Source of the DNA: Streptomyces sp. H27-C3 | GTDB lineage: Bacteria > Actinomycetota > Actinomycetes > Streptomycetales > Streptomycetaceae | Reading direction: 5' to 3' | DNA: 64,000 nucleotides | NCBI RefSeq assembly: GCF_030063415.1 | Contig: NZ_JASITA010000002.1 | Coordinates: 186,001 to 250,000 of the forward strand | Position numbers and translations under genes: made by a program | In this document: positions 18,671 through 27,914 of the stretch, piece by piece | Layout of the letters: every line of letters begins with the position of its first letter | Numbering within the stretch: position 1 is the first letter of the stretch | The notes under the pieces: model-generated | What the model was told of the DNA's origin: nothing | What the model saw: only the letters and a program-made list of their open reading frames with translations | Databases searched by the model: none

Positions 18671-19158
18671 AGCACTCCCGAAAGCACCGCCCACCCCCGC
18701 TTCACCGAGGCCCTGCGCGAACTGGGCATCGCGGACATCGAGGTACGCCGCTTCCCCGACGCGACCCGCACGGCCGTCGAGGCGGCTGCCGCCGTCGGCT
18801 GCGAGCTGAGCCAGATCGTCAAGTCCCTGATCTTCGAGGCGGACGGCGTGCCCGTCCTGGTCCTGATGGACGGAGCCTCGCGCGTCGATGTGGAGCTGGT
18901 GCGCCGGGAGCTGTGCGCGGCGAAGGTCGGGCGGCCAATGCCGATCTAGTACGGGAGACGACCGGCTACGCGATCGGCGGCGTACCGCCCTTCGGGCACC
19001 GCACGAAGACACGCGTCCTCGCCGACCGGGGGCTGCTCGCCCACCAGGAGGTCTGGGCCGCGGCCGGGACCCCGCACACGGTCTTCGCGATGAGTCCCAA
19101 GACGCTGGTCGCCCACTCCGGTGCGACCGTCGCGGACGTGCGCGAGCAGACGGCGTGA
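18668..19158 (+). pseudogene. YbaK/ProX-type aminoacyl-tRNA deacylase, frameshifted
   Basis: Frame 1 (18668-18949) encodes MSTPESTAHPRFTEALRELG...VKSLIFEADGVPVLVLMDGASRVD...AAKVGR and stops. The continuation NADLVRETTGYAIGGVPPFGHRTKTRVLADRGLLAH...VFAMSPKTLVAHSGATVADV lies in another frame to 19158. Adding one G in GGGCGGCCAATG near 18936 would restore a ~163-residue YbaK domain, which hydrolyses mischarged tRNAs. Either a real pseudogene or a base-calling error in a G/C run. The conserved GGVPPFGH motif is intact downstream of the shift. Confidence 0.8.
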
Positions 19159-19307
19159 CACCGCTCGTCGTCGCGGCGGTGCTCATCGCCGCTTTCACGC
19201 ACGCCAGTTGGAACGCGATAGCCCACCACATCAAGGACCAGCTCGTCTCCTTCACGCTGATCTCCGGCGGCGACGCCCTGCCGAATCCCGGCCCGTCCGG
19301 CGCTTGA
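19155..19307 (+). pseudogene. N-terminal fragment of a DMT/EamA transporter
   Basis: The GTG start overlaps the deacylase stop (GTGA). The 50-codon frame VTPLVVAAVLIAAFTHASWNAIAHHIKDQL resembles the first membrane segment of EamA-type permeases (~290 residues, ten segments) but ends abruptly within a dispersed repeat (19291-19311). The remaining ~240 residues are absent; the next gene is convergent. Confidence 0.75.
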
Positions 19308-19311
19308 GGAC
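19291..19311 (+). repeat. dispersed CCGTCCGGCGnTTGAGGA repeat, copy A
   Basis: Shares 18-20 positions with copies at 31496-31516 and 31568-31588. This short motif is familiar from intergenic regions of many Streptomyces. Here it supplies the stop codon of the truncated transporter. Confidence 0.75.
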
Positions 19312-19353
19312 TGCTCGGCCGGAGGTCGCGCACCGGCCCCGCCCTCATCCCGG

Positions 19354-20154
19354 TCAGCCCTGGAACGCCCCCCGCAGCCCCAAGTTGCTGACCAGCAGCC
19401 CGCCGTCCACCGGTAGCGTCACGCCGGTGATCCACGCCGCGTCGCGCGACGCGAGGAAAGCGACGGCCGCGGCCACGTCGTCGGGGCGTCCCACCCGGCC
19501 CAGCGGATAGTGCGCCGCGGCCCGCTCCAGGCTCGACTCCCTCCCCGCCCACGCCTCCGTCGCAACCGTCCCCGGCGCCACCAGGTTGACCCGTACGCCC
19601 CGCGCCGCCGCGTGGCCGGCCAGCGTGCGGGTCAGGCTCGCGAGGCCCGCCTTGGCGGCGCTGTACGCGTGATTGCCGAAGTCCTGCTCGCCGTTTACCG
19701 AGCCGACACTGACGATCGCCCCGCGCCCCGAAGCCGCCAGGTGTGGCAGCGCGGCCCGCGCACAGCGGAAGGCACCGGTCAGCGTGATGTCGAGATCCCG
19801 TTCCCACTCGGCGTCGTCCTCGTCCTCGAAGAGCGCCGCGTCGGGCGCGCACGAGCACGCGTTGTTGATCAGCACGTCGAGGGCCCCGAACTCCCCTACC
19901 GCGCACTCCACCGCCGCCCGGACCGAGTCCCGGTCCCCCACGTCGCAGCGCAGCGCCACCGCTCCCGGGATCGACTCCGCCGCCTTCGTCGCCCGTTCCT
20001 CGTCCAGGTCAGTGACCAGCACCCGCGCGCCCTCGGCCGCGAGCCTGCGGGCCACTGCCTCGCCGATGCCGCGCCCGGCGCCGGTGACCAGCACTCCGTA
20101 CCCCTCGAACCGCAGAGGCACGGGCAGCTGCGAAGATCCACTCATAGGTCTCAT
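19354..20154 (-). CDS. SDR-family oxidoreductase
   Basis: NAD(P)-dependent short-chain dehydrogenase of 266 residues. Cofactor motif TGAGRGIGEAVARRLA, NNA motif in LINNACSCAP, catalytic Ser in VSVGSVNGEQ and Y..K in HAYSAAKAGL are all present, followed by PGTVATEAW and the C-terminal VDGGLLVSN. Substrate unknown. ATG codons at 20154 and 20145 are both possible; neither has a strong ribosome site. It lies seven bases after the serine hydrolase gene and is probably co-transcribed with it. Confidence 0.85.
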   Translation of the reverse strand: MRPMSGSSQLPVPLRFEGYGVLVTGAGRGIGEAVARRLAAEGARVLVTDLDEERATKAAESIPGAVALRCDVGDRDSVRAAVECAVGEFGALDVLINNACSCAPDAALFEDEDDAEWERDLDITLTGAFRCARAALPHLAASGRGAIVSVGSVNGEQDFGNHAYSAAKAGLASLTRTLAGHAAARGVRVNLVAPGTVATEAWAGRESSLERAAAHYPLGRVGRPDDVAAAVAFLASRDAAWITGVTLPVDGGLLVSNLGLRGAFQG

Positions 20155-20161
20155 ACACCGA

Positions 20162-21319
20162 TCATGCAGCGGACCGCACGGCCCTGACCAGGGCCTGTGC
20201 GCGGGGGTCGGCGGTGACGCCCCTCTGAAGCCCGTTGGTCACATACCCGAAGGCGATGCCCGCCTCCGGATCGGCGAAGCCCAGCGAGCCGCCCCGCCCC
20301 GGATGCCCGAACGACCCGGGCCCGAGCAGCGGCGCCCCCGAGCCGTGCAGCATGAAGCCGAGCCCGAAGCGGGTGTTGACGACCAACACCCGGTCGGGCC
20401 CCGCCGATTCCTCGGTCCGCGCCAGCGTCAGCGTGGCCGGCGCGAACAGCCGGTGCCCGTCCACCGCCCCGATCATCGCCGCGTAACACCGCGCCAGCGC
20501 CCGCGCGGTGGAGATCCCGCCGGACCCGGCGAGACCTGCGGCTCGGTACGCCGGGTCGTTGTCGTCCACGGCCGGATCGATCGCCCCGAACGCACACCGG
20601 GTGAGCGAATCGGGGTCCCCGTACGCTTCGGTCACACTGCGCCGTGGCCGCACCCGCAGCGCCCCCGGCGCCTCGGCCGGTGCCTCCACCCGACCTGTCC
20701 TGCCCACCCGGTGGGCCTCGTCGGGGGGCAGGCCGATCCAGAAGTCGAGCCCGAGGGGACGGCCGATCTCCTCGGCGATCCACCGCCCGATGGTCCGCCC
20801 GGTGACCCGCTTCACCAGCTCACCGATCAGCCAGCTGTACGTGTGCGCGTGATAGCCGTGGTCGGTGCCCGGCTCCCACAGCGGCTGCTGGGCGGCGACC
20901 GCGCGCGGCCCGGAGGCCCCGTCGATCGCCTCGGCCAGGGTCAGCGGACGGTCGAGCAGGGGCACGCCCGCGCGGTGCGAGAGCAGATGACGTACGAGTA
21001 CCCGCTCCTTGCCGCCCGCCTTGAACTCCGGCCAGTACGTGGCGACGGAGGCATCCAGGTCGATCTGCCCGCGCTGGTGCAGCAGCAGCGGCACCGCCGC
21101 GGCGACGCCCTTGGTCACGGAGTGCACGACCTGCGCGGTGTCGACGGCCCACGGCTCGGGCCCGTCCACGTCCCGCGTCCCCGCCCACAGGTCGACGACC
21201 TTGAGGCCGCGCCGGTAGACGGCGACCGCCGCGCCGCGCTCGCCGCGCTTCTCGAAGTTGCGTACGAAAGCGTCCTTGACCGGTTCGAAGCCGACCGCAA
21301 CCGTGCCTTGGACGTCCAC
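20162..21319 (-). CDS. serine hydrolase, beta-lactamase/esterase fold
   Basis: 385-residue class C beta-lactamase-like enzyme (EstB-type esterase or D-aminopeptidase family). It has the nucleophile motif HSVTKG (S-x-x-K), the tyrosine region GYHAHTYSWLIG, and the third motif GHPGRGGSLGFADP in place of KTG. No signal peptide is apparent, so probably cytoplasmic. I chose GTG 21319 (VDVQGTVAVGFEP) because GGGAG precedes it by seven bases and homologs begin there; GTG 21340 or ATG 21385 would extend it. Confidence 0.82.
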   Translation of the reverse strand: MDVQGTVAVGFEPVKDAFVRNFEKRGERGAAVAVYRRGLKVVDLWAGTRDVDGPEPWAVDTAQVVHSVTKGVAAAVPLLLHQRGQIDLDASVATYWPEFKAGGKERVLVRHLLSHRAGVPLLDRPLTLAEAIDGASGPRAVAAQQPLWEPGTDHGYHAHTYSWLIGELVKRVTGRTIGRWIAEEIGRPLGLDFWIGLPPDEAHRVGRTGRVEAPAEAPGALRVRPRRSVTEAYGDPDSLTRCAFGAIDPAVDDNDPAYRAAGLAGSGGISTARALARCYAAMIGAVDGHRLFAPATLTLARTEESAGPDRVLVVNTRFGLGFMLHGSGAPLLGPGSFGHPGRGGSLGFADPEAGIAFGYVTNGLQRGVTADPRAQALVRAVRSAA

Positions 21320-21475
21320 GCCCGCACTCCCGCTCTTCACTCTTCGTCCCGCGTCCGCGCGCCCGATGGCGCCGCGCACCCCCATGGTGCAACGTGGTCC
21401 GGCCCAGTGGACCGGTGGGGTCCGTCCGGTGACCCGCCCTCAGAGGTCCCGGCCACCCTGAAGTTTCCGGAGGTC

Positions 21476-22254
<779 letters not shown>

Positions 22255-22267
<13 letters not shown>

Positions 22268-23016
22268 CCCAGCAGACATACCGCGAGCGCGGACAGCGGG
22301 AGCGCCGCCGCCGTGGACCACTGCGCCCGCGAGGCGGTCACCTCGTCGATCACCGGCATGGTCCCGGTGTACCCCCGGCTGATCATCGCCAGATGCACCC
22401 GCTCACCTCGCTCGTACGAGCGGATGAACAGTGCGCCCGCCGACTTGGCCAGCACACCCCAGTGCCGCACCCCCCGCGCCTCGAAGCCGCGCGAGCGGCG
22501 CGCGATCGACATCCGCCGCATCTCGTCGGTGATCACATCGCCGTAGCGGATCATGAACGACGCGATCTGGACCAGGAGCGGCGGGAGCCGCAGCCGCTGC
22601 AGGCCGAGCAGCAGCGAGCGCAGCTCGGTGGTGGAGGCGAGCAGGACGGAGGCGGCGACGCCGAGCGTCCCCTTGGCGAGGACGTTCCAGGCCCCCCACA
22701 GCCCGGAGACGCTCAGCGACATGCCGAGCACCTCCACCCGCTCGCCCTGCGCCACGAACGGCATCAGCACGGCGAAGGCGACGAAGGGCACCTCGATGAG
22801 CAGCCGCTTGAGCAGATAACCGGCCGGTACGCGGGACGCGTACGCGACCGCGCCGAGCAGCACGGCGTACAGGCCGAAGGCCCAGACCGCCTCGCGCGGG
22901 GTGGACACCACGACGAGCACGAAGCAGAAGACCGCGGCGAGCTTGCAGTGCGGAGGCAGGGCGTGAACGGCCGTGTGGCCGTGCCGGTAGAGCCGGTGGG
23001 CATGGCCCGCACCCAT
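22255..23016 (-). CDS. cbiQ: ECF nickel/cobalt transporter, T component
   Basis: Membrane coupling protein linking CbiM to the ATPase. The 253 residues include about five hydrophobic segments and two Ala/Ser-Arg-Gly coupling motifs: ARRSRGFEA and ISRGYTGTM. N-terminal His-rich HAHRLYRHGH may contact metal. ATG 23016 is one base after the cbiM stop. Confidence 0.9.
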
Positions 23017-23017
23017 G

Positions 23018-24082
23018 TCAGGCCGATTCCTCGGCGCGGGCCGGGGTGGTTTCGCTCTGCGGCCCGTCCTCGCGACGGCGGCGGACGGCCCAGAAGATGC
23101 CGGTGCCCGCCACGATGGTCGCGCCGACGCCGATCACGCCCGCGAGACCGCCGGAGATCCGCGGGTCGGCGATGTCCTCGACGCCGTAGTCGGCGAGCGG
23201 GGAGTCCGCGGCTGCGTGCTCCTCGATCTTCTTGTCGATGCCCTGGTCGGCGGCCACCTTCTCCAGGCCGTCGGGGCTCGCGGACGCGTAGAAGCTGACG
23301 ACCCCGGCGACGACGAGGGCGGAGACCAGGCCGACGCCCCAGACCTTGCGGGTGGAGCGGGCCGCGACGGGGGCCGGCGCGGGCTCCGGGGTGGCGTCGA
23401 CGAGCTTGCCGCCGACGAGCAGCTTGAGCGGTGTTTCCAGACCGCGCGCACCGTGCACCAGGTCGGGCCGTACGGCGATGACGGCGCCCACGGTCGCGGC
23501 GGTGATCACGGCCTCGCCGATGCCGATGAGGACATGCACGCCCACCATCGCGGTCAGCACCCTGCCGACCGGGATGTCGGTGGTCCCGCCGATCGCGTAG
23601 ATCAGCGTGAAGGCGCCGGCCGCGGCCGGCACGGACACCAGGGCGGCGATAAAGGAGGCGGCGGTCACCGAGCGGCGACCGCGCGGCAGCACCTTGACCA
23701 GGCCGCGGAAGATCCCGTACGCCACGACGACCGTGACCACGCCCATGACCGTGATGTTCACACCGAGCGCGGTGAGACCGCCGTCGGCGAAGAGGATGCC
23801 CTGCATCAGCAGGACGACCGACACACAGAGCACTCCGGTGAAGGGGCCTACGAGTATCGCGGCGAGCGCACCGCCCAGGAGATGCCCGCTGGTGCCGGCG
23901 GCGACCGGGAAGTTCAGCATCTGTACGGCGAAGATGAACGCCGCCACCAGGCCCGCGAGGGGCACTGTCTGCTCCTCCAGCTCGCGGCGTGCGCCGCGCA
24001 GGCTGACGGCGACGGCACCGGCGGCCGCGACTCCGGCGACCGCGGAAAGCGGCAGGTTGATGAATCCGTCGGGGACATGCAT
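23018..24082 (-). CDS. cbiM: ECF nickel/cobalt transporter substrate-binding subunit, CbiM-CbiN type
   Basis: Metal-binding membrane subunit of 354 residues. It begins MHVPDGF; the N-terminal Met amine and His2 coordinate Ni2+/Co2+ in this family. Conserved GHLLGGALAAILVGP and GVNITVMG follow. After six or seven membrane helices the C-terminus carries a PDGLEKVA motif and a final helix, the CbiN/NikN part fused onto CbiM. First gene of the operon; preceded by a Nur-box match, so nickel is the likely substrate. No cobalamin riboswitch is present in the 155-base upstream gap. Confidence 0.92.
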   Translation of the reverse strand: MHVPDGFINLPLSAVAGVAAAGAVAVSLRGARRELEEQTVPLAGLVAAFIFAVQMLNFPVAAGTSGHLLGGALAAILVGPFTGVLCVSVVLLMQGILFADGGLTALGVNITVMGVVTVVVAYGIFRGLVKVLPRGRRSVTAASFIAALVSVPAAAGAFTLIYAIGGTTDIPVGRVLTAMVGVHVLIGIGEAVITAATVGAVIAVRPDLVHGARGLETPLKLLVGGKLVDATPEPAPAPVAARSTRKVWGVGLVSALVVAGVVSFYASASPDGLEKVAADQGIDKKIEEHAAADSPLADYGVEDIADPRISGGLAGVIGVGATIVAGTGIFWAVRRRREDGPQSETTPARAEESA

Positions 24083-24131
24083 GGAGTGCTCCGCTCAGGC
24101 GGGTTGGTTAGCCGTTGATGATACTGCCCAG

Positions 24132-24148
24132 TTGCAAAGAGGTTGCAA
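24132..24148 (-). promoter_or_regulatory. Nur box overlapping the cbiM promoter
   Basis: TTGCAA-AGAGG-TTGCAA on the plus strand exactly fits the published Nur consensus tTGCaa-N5-ttGCAA for the nickel-responsive Fur-family repressor of S. coelicolor. On the minus strand TTGCAA also works as -35 with TATCAT (24117-24122) as -10 at 19 bases, so Nur binding would block RNA polymerase when nickel is plentiful. Confidence 0.75.
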
Positions 24149-24237
24149 CAACGCACAGGTCACGAATAGGCCTGGAGCACGGACCGTGAAATATGGGACA
24201 TTAGGTTAATAGCGTCGTGAATGTGAGGAGCCGACCC

Positions 24238-24666
24238 ATGCACCCCGTCATCGAAGACCACGCACGGGCCCGCCTCATTACGGATGCCCCGTACCACCGG
24301 TCCGTTCCCGTCGCACTGATTTACGACATGGACGACGACCCCCTCGCCGTATGCCTGGTTTTCCCGGCGGGCGTCTCCCCCGGCGGCTCCGAGAACGAGT
24401 GGACCCTCGCCCGCACCCTCCTTGAGACGGGGCTGAGCCGGCCCGTCGAGACCGAGAGCGGCGATGTCCGGGTCTGGCCGTGCGGCCGGGTGCAGGCCGT
24501 GCTGGAGCTGCACTCGCCCCAGGGCGTCGCGGTGATCCAGTTCGACCGCGCGCCCCTGCTGCGCTTCCTGCGCCGCACCTACACAGCCACCCCCGCAGCC
24601 GGCTCCGCGGCCGTTCCCGCGACCCCGGCCCCGCCCGCTGCGACGCCCGTGCGACAGGCCGGATGA
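24238..24666 (+). CDS. ssgE: SsgA-like sporulation protein
   Basis: 142-residue SALP protein; these actinomycete proteins control septation and spore-wall events. Family features: VPVALIYDMDDDPLAVCLVF, the PxG.SxxENEWTLARTLLETGLSRP core and a DVRVWP..RVQAVLELHSPQGVAVIQ segment. The C-terminal ~25 residues are an Ala/Pro tail. The gene order next to a MecA-N PBP, pmt and rpf matches S. coelicolor ssgE, which acts in spore separation. Start ATG 24238 with GAGGAG seven bases upstream. Confidence 0.88.
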   Translation: MHPVIEDHARARLITDAPYHRSVPVALIYDMDDDPLAVCLVFPAGVSPGGSENEWTLARTLLETGLSRPVETESGDVRVWPCGRVQAVLELHSPQGVAVIQFDRAPLLRFLRRTYTATPAAGSAAVPATPAPPAATPVRQAG

Positions 24667-24669
24667 CAC

Positions 24670-24706
24670 GGAGGCCCCCCGGCCGCACCTTGGCCGGGGG
24701 GCCTCC
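24670..24706 (+). terminator. hairpin after ssgE
   Basis: GGAGGCCCCCCGGCC / GGCCGGGGGGCCTCC, a perfect 15-bp stem with a 7-base loop, four bases after the ssgE stop. Confidence 0.9.
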
Positions 24707-24844
24707 TCGTCGCACCGGGTCCCGTCCCCACGAGCCGGTGCGTACCCGGGGGCCGCGCTCCGCTGACGCGGGCCCCCGGAGTACTCGAACGCCGCGATCA
24801 CTCAAGCGCGATGCGCGCGCCGCGATCACTCGGTGCTCAGGCGC

Positions 24845-27088
24845 TCAGGCGCTCACCAGCTCCCGGTCCCCGTCCGGGCCCTTGCCCTGGCCGGCCGACA
24901 CGTCGTCGCCCAGCTCCTTGCGGAGCTGCTCGCCCTCGACGTCGACATTGGGCAGCGCCTTGTCCAGCCAGCGCGGCAGCCACCAGGCGGCCTTGCCGAG
25001 CAGGGCGAGCACCGCGGGCACGATGGCCATCCGTACGACGAAGGCGTCGAAGAAGACCGCGATGGCGAGCCCGAAGCCGATCATCTTGATCATCGACTCA
25101 CTGGATCCGATGAAGCCCGCGAAGACGGCGATCATGATCACGGCGGCGGCCGACACGACCCGCGCGCCATGCCGGAACCCGGTGACGATGGCCTGACCCG
25201 GCCGCTCCCCGTGTACGTACGCCTCCCGCATGCGGGTGACCAGGAAGACCTCGTAGTCCATGGCGAGACCGAAGACCACACCCACCATGAAGATCGGCAT
25301 CATGCTCATGATCGGGCCGGTCTGCTCCACACCGAGGACCGAGCCGAGCCAGCCCCACTGGAAAACCGCGACGACCGCGCCGAGTGCGGCGACGACCGAG
25401 AGCAGGAAGCCGAGGGCCGCCTTGAGCGGTACCAGGACCGAGCGGAAGACCAGCATCAGCAGCAGGAACGCGAGGCCGACGACGAGCGCCAGGTAGGGCA
25501 GCAGCGCGTCGTTCATCTTCTGCGAGAAGTCGATGTTCATGGCCGTGGAGCCGGTGACCAGGACGTCGACGCCCTCGTCGGACTTGATGTCCGCGCCCGC
25601 GTCACGGATGGAGTGGACCAGCTCTTCGGTCTCGGCCGACGAGGGGCGGTCCTTGGGGATGACGGTGATCACCGAGGTGTCACCGGCCTTGTTGGGGGCG
25701 CCCGGCACGGTGGCGACGACGCCGTCCATGCCCTTCACACGGTCGTTGACCGCGCGGAACGCCGCCTTGGCGTCCTCGCTTCCCTGGGCGTCGGCGACCA
25801 GCATCAGCGGACCGTTGAAGCCGGGGCCGAAGCCGTCGGACAGCAGGTCGTACGCCTTGCGCTGGGTGGTGGAGACGGGCTGCGCGCCGTCGTCGGGCAG
25901 ACCCATCTCCAGCGAGGTGGCCGGGATGGCGATGACGCCGAGCCCGATCACGCCGGTGAGCAGTACGGCGACCGGGCGGCGCAGTACGAAACGCGCCCAG
26001 CGGGTGCCCATGTTCGGCTTGGCCTCGGCCTTGCCGTTGCCATCGGCCTCGGCCTCGGTGGCCGCGTTGCGCGCCTTGCGGCCCACGATCCGCTTGCCCG
26101 CGAAGCCGAGCAGCGCGGGGACGAGGGTGAGCGCGATGAGAACGGCGATGACGACGGTGCCCGCCGCGGCGAAGCCCATCTTCGTCAGCATCGGAATGTT
26201 GACGACGGCCAGACCCACCAGGGCGATCACCACGGTGAGCCCGGCGAAGACGACCGCGGAGCCCGCCGTGCCGACGGCCCGTCCCGCCGCGTCCTCATGC
26301 TCGCGGCCCTCGGCCAGCTCGGCGCGGTAGCGGGAGACGATGAACAGCGCGTAGTCGATACCGACCGCGAGGCCGATCATCATCGCGAGGGTGGAGGTGC
26401 TGGAGCCGAGGTCGAGCACGCTGGCCAGCGCGGTGATCGTGGAGACACCGATGCCGACGCCGATGAGCGCGGTGAGCAGCGGCAGCCCGGCGGCCACCAG
26501 CGAACCGAAGGTGATGACCAGCACGATCGCGGCGACCGCGACACCGATGATCTCGGTGGACCCGGTCTCGGGCACGGCCTGCAGCGCGTCACCGCCGATC
26601 TCCACGGTGAGTCCGGCGTCGCGCGCCTCGTCACCGGCGCCGGTGAGCGCCTCCTTGCTAGCGTCGGTCAGCTCCATACCGCTGACCTTGTACGAGACCT
26701 GGGTGTACGCCGTCGAGCCGTCCTTGCTGACGGCCTTGCCCACGTACGGGTCGACGACCCGGGTGACCTGCTTGGAGGAGGACTTCAGGTCGGCGACGAC
26801 CTTCTGGACCTCGGCCTTGTGTTCGGGGTCGGTCATCTTCTCGCCGGCGGGCGCCTTGAAGACCACGCGGGCGGTCGCACCGTCGGCGCTGGCCCCCGGG
26901 AAGCGCTGTTCAAGCAGGTCGAAGGCCTTCTGGGCCTCCGTGCCGGGTATCGAGAAGGAGCTGGATGACGAGGTGGCGGCGGAGGTGGCGCCGACACCGG
27001 CGAGCACCAGCAGCGCCACCCACGCGAGGGCGACGAAGGGGCGGCGGCGGAAGGCGAGCCGGCCCATCTTGTAAAGGAACGTGGCCAC
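24845..27088 (-). CDS. MMPL-family exporter
   Basis: 747-residue RND-type exporter with two repeats of a membrane segment, a large extracytoplasmic loop and five further segments. Family motifs appear twice: GLAVGIDYALFIVSRYR and GLAMDYEVFLVTRMRE, the aspartates likely carrying protons. Start GTG 27088. C-terminus is a charged cytoplasmic tail. The TetR gene lies upstream on the same strand, so it is probably the regulator. Substrate could be a lipid or toxic compound; not determinable here. Confidence 0.9.
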   Translation of the reverse strand: MATFLYKMGRLAFRRRPFVALAWVALLVLAGVGATSAATSSSSSFSIPGTEAQKAFDLLEQRFPGASADGATARVVFKAPAGEKMTDPEHKAEVQKVVADLKSSSKQVTRVVDPYVGKAVSKDGSTAYTQVSYKVSGMELTDASKEALTGAGDEARDAGLTVEIGGDALQAVPETGSTEIIGVAVAAIVLVITFGSLVAAGLPLLTALIGVGIGVSTITALASVLDLGSSTSTLAMMIGLAVGIDYALFIVSRYRAELAEGREHEDAAGRAVGTAGSAVVFAGLTVVIALVGLAVVNIPMLTKMGFAAAGTVVIAVLIALTLVPALLGFAGKRIVGRKARNAATEAEADGNGKAEAKPNMGTRWARFVLRRPVAVLLTGVIGLGVIAIPATSLEMGLPDDGAQPVSTTQRKAYDLLSDGFGPGFNGPLMLVADAQGSEDAKAAFRAVNDRVKGMDGVVATVPGAPNKAGDTSVITVIPKDRPSSAETEELVHSIRDAGADIKSDEGVDVLVTGSTAMNIDFSQKMNDALLPYLALVVGLAFLLLMLVFRSVLVPLKAALGFLLSVVAALGAVVAVFQWGWLGSVLGVEQTGPIMSMMPIFMVGVVFGLAMDYEVFLVTRMREAYVHGERPGQAIVTGFRHGARVVSAAAVIMIAVFAGFIGSSESMIKMIGFGLAIAVFFDAFVVRMAIVPAVLALLGKAAWWLPRWLDKALPNVDVEGEQLRKELGDDVSAGQGKGPDGDRELVSA

Positions 27089-27192
27089 GAGGGCGTCTCC
27101 CGGTCGGGTCGTTGGAGCTGGAACAGGGCGTGAAGAACCACCCCGACGACGAGAGCGGTGTGCGTCAGGTAGGCGTGGAGCTGCGGGGAGAG

Positions 27193-27765
27193 TCAGACGC
27201 CGAGGGCGGGGAGAACCACGGCGTCGATGTAGTCGGCGAGGAAGGCCCGGTCCGGTGACCGGTCCTCGATCAGCTGCTGGGCGACGAACGCGCCGACCAC
27301 CATGTGCGGGAGATACCGCATGGCGGGGGTGTCGGCTGCGAGTTCTCCCCGGTCCACCGCGCGTTGCAGCAGACCGTCGAGCCCGGTCATCTCGGGCTCG
27401 ATCAGCAGTTCCCGAAGCGCCTTGTACAGGTCAGGATTTTCGTGAATGGCCTGGGCCAGGCCCCGCATCAGTGCGGAGTCCTTCTCCATCTGGCAGTCGT
27501 CGGTGCGCTCCACCAGGGCATGGAAATCGCCGCGCAACGAGCCGGTGTCGATGTCCGCGAAGTGGACGGGCTTGTTGTGCCGCAGCGCCCTGGCGACCAG
27601 CTCGGGCTTGTTCCCCCACTGGCGGTAGAGGGTGGCCTTGCTGGACTTGGCGCGGGTGGCCACGGCGTCCATGGTCAGGGCGTCGTAGCCGACCTCGCGC
27701 AGCAGGTCGAGCACGGCTTCGTACAGTTCGGTCTCGCGTTCGGGTGTGAGCCTGCTGCGGGCCAT
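27193..27765 (-). CDS. TetR-family repressor
   Basis: 190-residue regulator. The N-terminal helix-turn-helix is LTMDAVATRAKSSKATLYRQWGNKPELV; the C-terminal ligand domain is all-alpha (for example DGLLQRAVDRGELAADTPAMRYLPHMVVGAFV, TetR_C_33-like). ATG 27765 has GAGGAGG six bases upstream. It probably represses itself and the downstream MMPL exporter; two palindromes in the divergent gap are candidate operators. Confidence 0.9.
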   Translation of the reverse strand: MARSRLTPERETELYEAVLDLLREVGYDALTMDAVATRAKSSKATLYRQWGNKPELVARALRHNKPVHFADIDTGSLRGDFHALVERTDDCQMEKDSALMRGLAQAIHENPDLYKALRELLIEPEMTGLDGLLQRAVDRGELAADTPAMRYLPHMVVGAFVAQQLIEDRSPDRAFLADYIDAVVLPALGV

Positions 27766-27799
27766 CCTCGACCTCCTCGGGCACTTGGTGACGCACGGA

Positions 27800-27814
27800 A
27801 CGAAACTGTTTCGT
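27800..27814. promoter_or_regulatory. TetR operator candidate 1
   Basis: ACGAAACTGTTTCGT is a perfect palindrome around a central base, 34 bases upstream of the TetR start. Confidence 0.65.
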
Positions 27815-27841
27815 ACACCATGACAGTACGCCTCACTCGAA

Positions 27842-27859
27842 CGAAACGAACCCGTTTCG
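27842..27859. promoter_or_regulatory. TetR operator candidate 2
   Basis: CGAAACG-AACC-CGTTTCG repeats the CGAAAC/GTTTCG half-sites of candidate 1 with different spacing. It lies 55 bases upstream of the Tricorn start, so the regulator may also affect that gene. Confidence 0.6.
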
Positions 27860-27914
27860 ATGGTGTTCTGCGCCACAAGTTGCCGCACCCCCCGCCCGCG
27901 GGAAGCATTGGGGG

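Noticed and set aside
24083..24237. Cobalamin riboswitch before cbiM
   Set aside because: The gap is only 155 bases and lacks B12-box sequence; a Nur box explains control.
24833..26968. 711-residue plus-strand frame opposite MMPL gene
   Set aside because: Asp/His/Arg-rich antisense shadow.
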